From positions 186,001-250,000 of the forward strand of contig CAVSII010000003.1 in assembly GCA_963727955.1 (NCBI GenBank): 64,000 bases of DNA. The letters run 5' to 3'. This DNA comes from Bog-756 sp963727955. Its GTDB lineage: Bacteria > Actinomycetota > Acidimicrobiia > Acidimicrobiales > RAAP-2. How positions within the stretch are numbered: the first letter of the stretch is position 1; each line of letters starts with the position of its first letter. Below are positions 62,562 through 64,000 of the stretch, one piece after another. Position numbers and translations under genes: made by a program. Below the pieces are notes generated by a model. That model searched no databases and was not told where the DNA came from. It saw only the letters and a program-made list of their open reading frames with translations.

Positions 62562-64000
62562 GTGAACGGCGGCATGGTCCCCGAACCGCCGGGCGGCGCA
62601 GGAACTGGCGCCGGCGAGCCGGGACCCGATCGGGACGGGCGTTTCGTCGAGCTGTTGCGGGCGACACCGATCTTCTCCCAGTTCTCCGAGACAGACCTCA
62701 TGGCGCTGTCCGATCGTCTGTCGGAGAGGACCTACAGCCGGGGCGACACATTGTGGCGGGCCGGTGACGAGGGCCACGAGCTTCTGATCGTGGCCAGTGG
62801 TCGCCTCGATGTGTGGGGCCTCGACCGGAGCGGTGCCGAGGTCCTCGTCGGTCGGGTCGAACCCGGCGAGTGCGTGGGCGAGATGGCACTGATCCTGGAT
62901 GAGCGGCGGTCGGCCACGGTGACCTGCAGTAGGACGGCTCGCGTTCTGGTTCTGGAAAAACCAGAGTTCCGCAGGGTCGTACGCGACGACGTCACCCTGC
63001 TGGCCAACCTGGCTGGGCCGCTCTCGCGGCGAGCCGCATCCTTGGCCCGCCGGCGCCCGGTTGCCCGTGGCACCATCGTGGTGGGCGTGGTGGCCGAGCC
63101 CGGAGTCCCGGGGGCCAGCCTGGTAGCGGCGGCCGTGTCCGAGCTGGCCCAGGAACAGCTGGGGTGCAAGACACTGTTGGCCCGGATGGGCGACAGCGGC
63201 GCATCGGTCCGCTCCATTGTCAGCGGTAAGGGCCTGTCCAAGCGGAAGACCGACAGCGGAGAGGGCCCCTCGGTCATCGACGTGGCCGTCGACGGCTCTT
63301 TGAGCGGGGAGGGGCTGGCATCGACGGTCGATGCCCTGCTCAATCAGATGGGCGAGAGCATCAGGCTCCTGGTGATCGATCTTCCCCCGATCCCCCGGGG
63401 GGCGGTAGAATTGGCCGCCTGTCTGCCTGTGAGTACGTCGTACAGATCACCGACCAGCCGGGCCCTTCGATCGCCTCGGGGGCACGGGTCCTCCAGGTGG
63501 TCAACCGGCACAGCTCATCCACGCCGCCCATGGCGCTGAACCACTGTGAGCCCTTCGTGGTGCCCGACGTCCCGGAGTTCGCCGCGGTGCGAAGACCGAC
63601 CCGTCCGCTGACTCTCATCGACAGCGGCCATCCGGCTTCCCGGGTCCTCGGACGATTGGTGCGAAAGATCTTGGGAGCCACCGTGGGAATCGCCCTCGGC
63701 GGGGGCGCTGCCTTCGGGATCGCCCACATCGGAGTCCTGTATGCCCTGGACCAAGCGGGCATTCCCGTTGATCTGGTAGCCGGAACGAGCATGGGCTCGA
63801 TCGTGGCCATCGGCTATGCCGGCGGAATGACCGGGGCTGACCTCCGTGCCGTGGCCAAGGAGCTCGGCAACGTCCGCAACGCATTGGGCGCCGTCGATAT
63901 CTCGCTGTCGGGAACCGGCCTGATGGACGGTCGGAAGATGGTGAGCACCTTTGCCGGCCTCCTGCCCATCACCGGCTTCGATGAGCTCGTCTTGCCCTGT
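62562..64000 (+). pseudogene. Cyclic-nucleotide-binding/patatin-like phospholipase (NTE family), frameshifted and truncated by the window
   Basis: The first 288 residues form a cyclic-nucleotide-binding domain (about 25-140: TPIFSQFSETDLMALSDRL, GECVGEMALILDERRSATV) followed by a degenerate P-loop-like region. The frame then breaks near 63426: adding one C to the CC at 63426-63427 continues as CEYVVQITDQPGPS. The rest reads to the window end without a stop and contains the patatin oxyanion loop GIALGGGAAFGIAHIGVL and the nucleophile GTSMG. The catalytic Asp lies beyond the window. These proteins hydrolyse lysophospholipids in the membrane. The conserved second half suggests a sequencing indel rather than decay. 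Confidence 0.85.

Overview
This window is a chromosomal stretch of a very GC-rich actinobacterium, most likely of the class Acidimicrobiia. That placement is an inference from several signs: frequent GTG starts; an actinobacterial homodimeric pyruvate dehydrogenase E1 (aceE) unlinked from its E2 and E3; a sufB/sufD/sufC/sufS/sufU set; an actinobacterial-type mutY; and two proteins carrying the 42-residue 'GYWLVASDGG' repeat common in Acidimicrobiia. I see no rRNA, tRNA, phage, transposase or CRISPR signal. Genes are packed tightly and many neighbours overlap by 4-10 bases.

Layout. 1-4843 (minus strand): lpd, a single-lipoyl-domain E2, a fused lipB-lipA gene and the start of a proline peptidase; this block makes, attaches and uses lipoate. 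5117-9265 (minus): DrrAB-like ABC exporter with a methyltransferase, an SDR and RNase HI. 9369-13724 (plus): aceE, a small unknown protein, a HhH-GPD protein and thiE. 13783-18800: a secreted protein, an acyl-CoA dehydrogenase, an MBL hydrolase and a glycogen-debranching-type enzyme. 18878-28399: Fe-S assembly split into a plus-strand sufC-sufS-sufU operon and minus-strand sufB, sufD, Rieske ferredoxin and a second sufC. An LCP cell-wall ligase, a dienoyl-CoA-isomerase-like gene and a four-Cys small protein lie among them. A shared inverted-repeat operator candidate sits in front of both suf arms.

28521-34816 holds oligopeptidase B, a RodZ-tail-like membrane protein, rfbC, a flavin reductase, an MBL hydrolase and an epoxide-hydrolase-like protein. 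34817-40183 holds mutY and three consecutive enzymes of the ethylmalonyl-CoA pathway: mesaconyl-CoA hydratase-like MaoC, methylsuccinyl-CoA dehydrogenase (frameshifted) and a malyl/methylmalyl-CoA lyase. 40259-45877 holds a DUF885-like peptidase, a dienelactone hydrolase, an NlpC/P60 peptidoglycan hydrolase, an SDR and a divergent Lgt.

45951-50297 (minus) is the most unusual locus. It has five tightly packed genes: a MauD-like membrane thioredoxin, an unknown protein, a MauE-like membrane protein, a Tat-exported protein with about 26 cysteines fused to 42-residue repeats, and a polytopic membrane protein with a CcdA-like Pro-Cys motif. It looks like an export and disulfide-maturation cassette for one Cys-rich surface protein. 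50511-61644 is a lipid (possibly sterol) catabolism region: SDR, acyl-CoA synthetase, PaaI-type thioesterase, enoyl-CoA hydratase and FadA5-like thiolase. Three KstR-like palindromes lie in its intergenic regions. A second repeat protein, a small unknown and a GT87-like membrane glycosyltransferase are interspersed. The window ends with an SDR and a cyclic-nucleotide-binding/patatin protein.

Five single-base frameshifts in four genes, all in short C/G runs, suggest consensus errors in this assembly. Calls based on reading-frame integrity should be read with that in mind.
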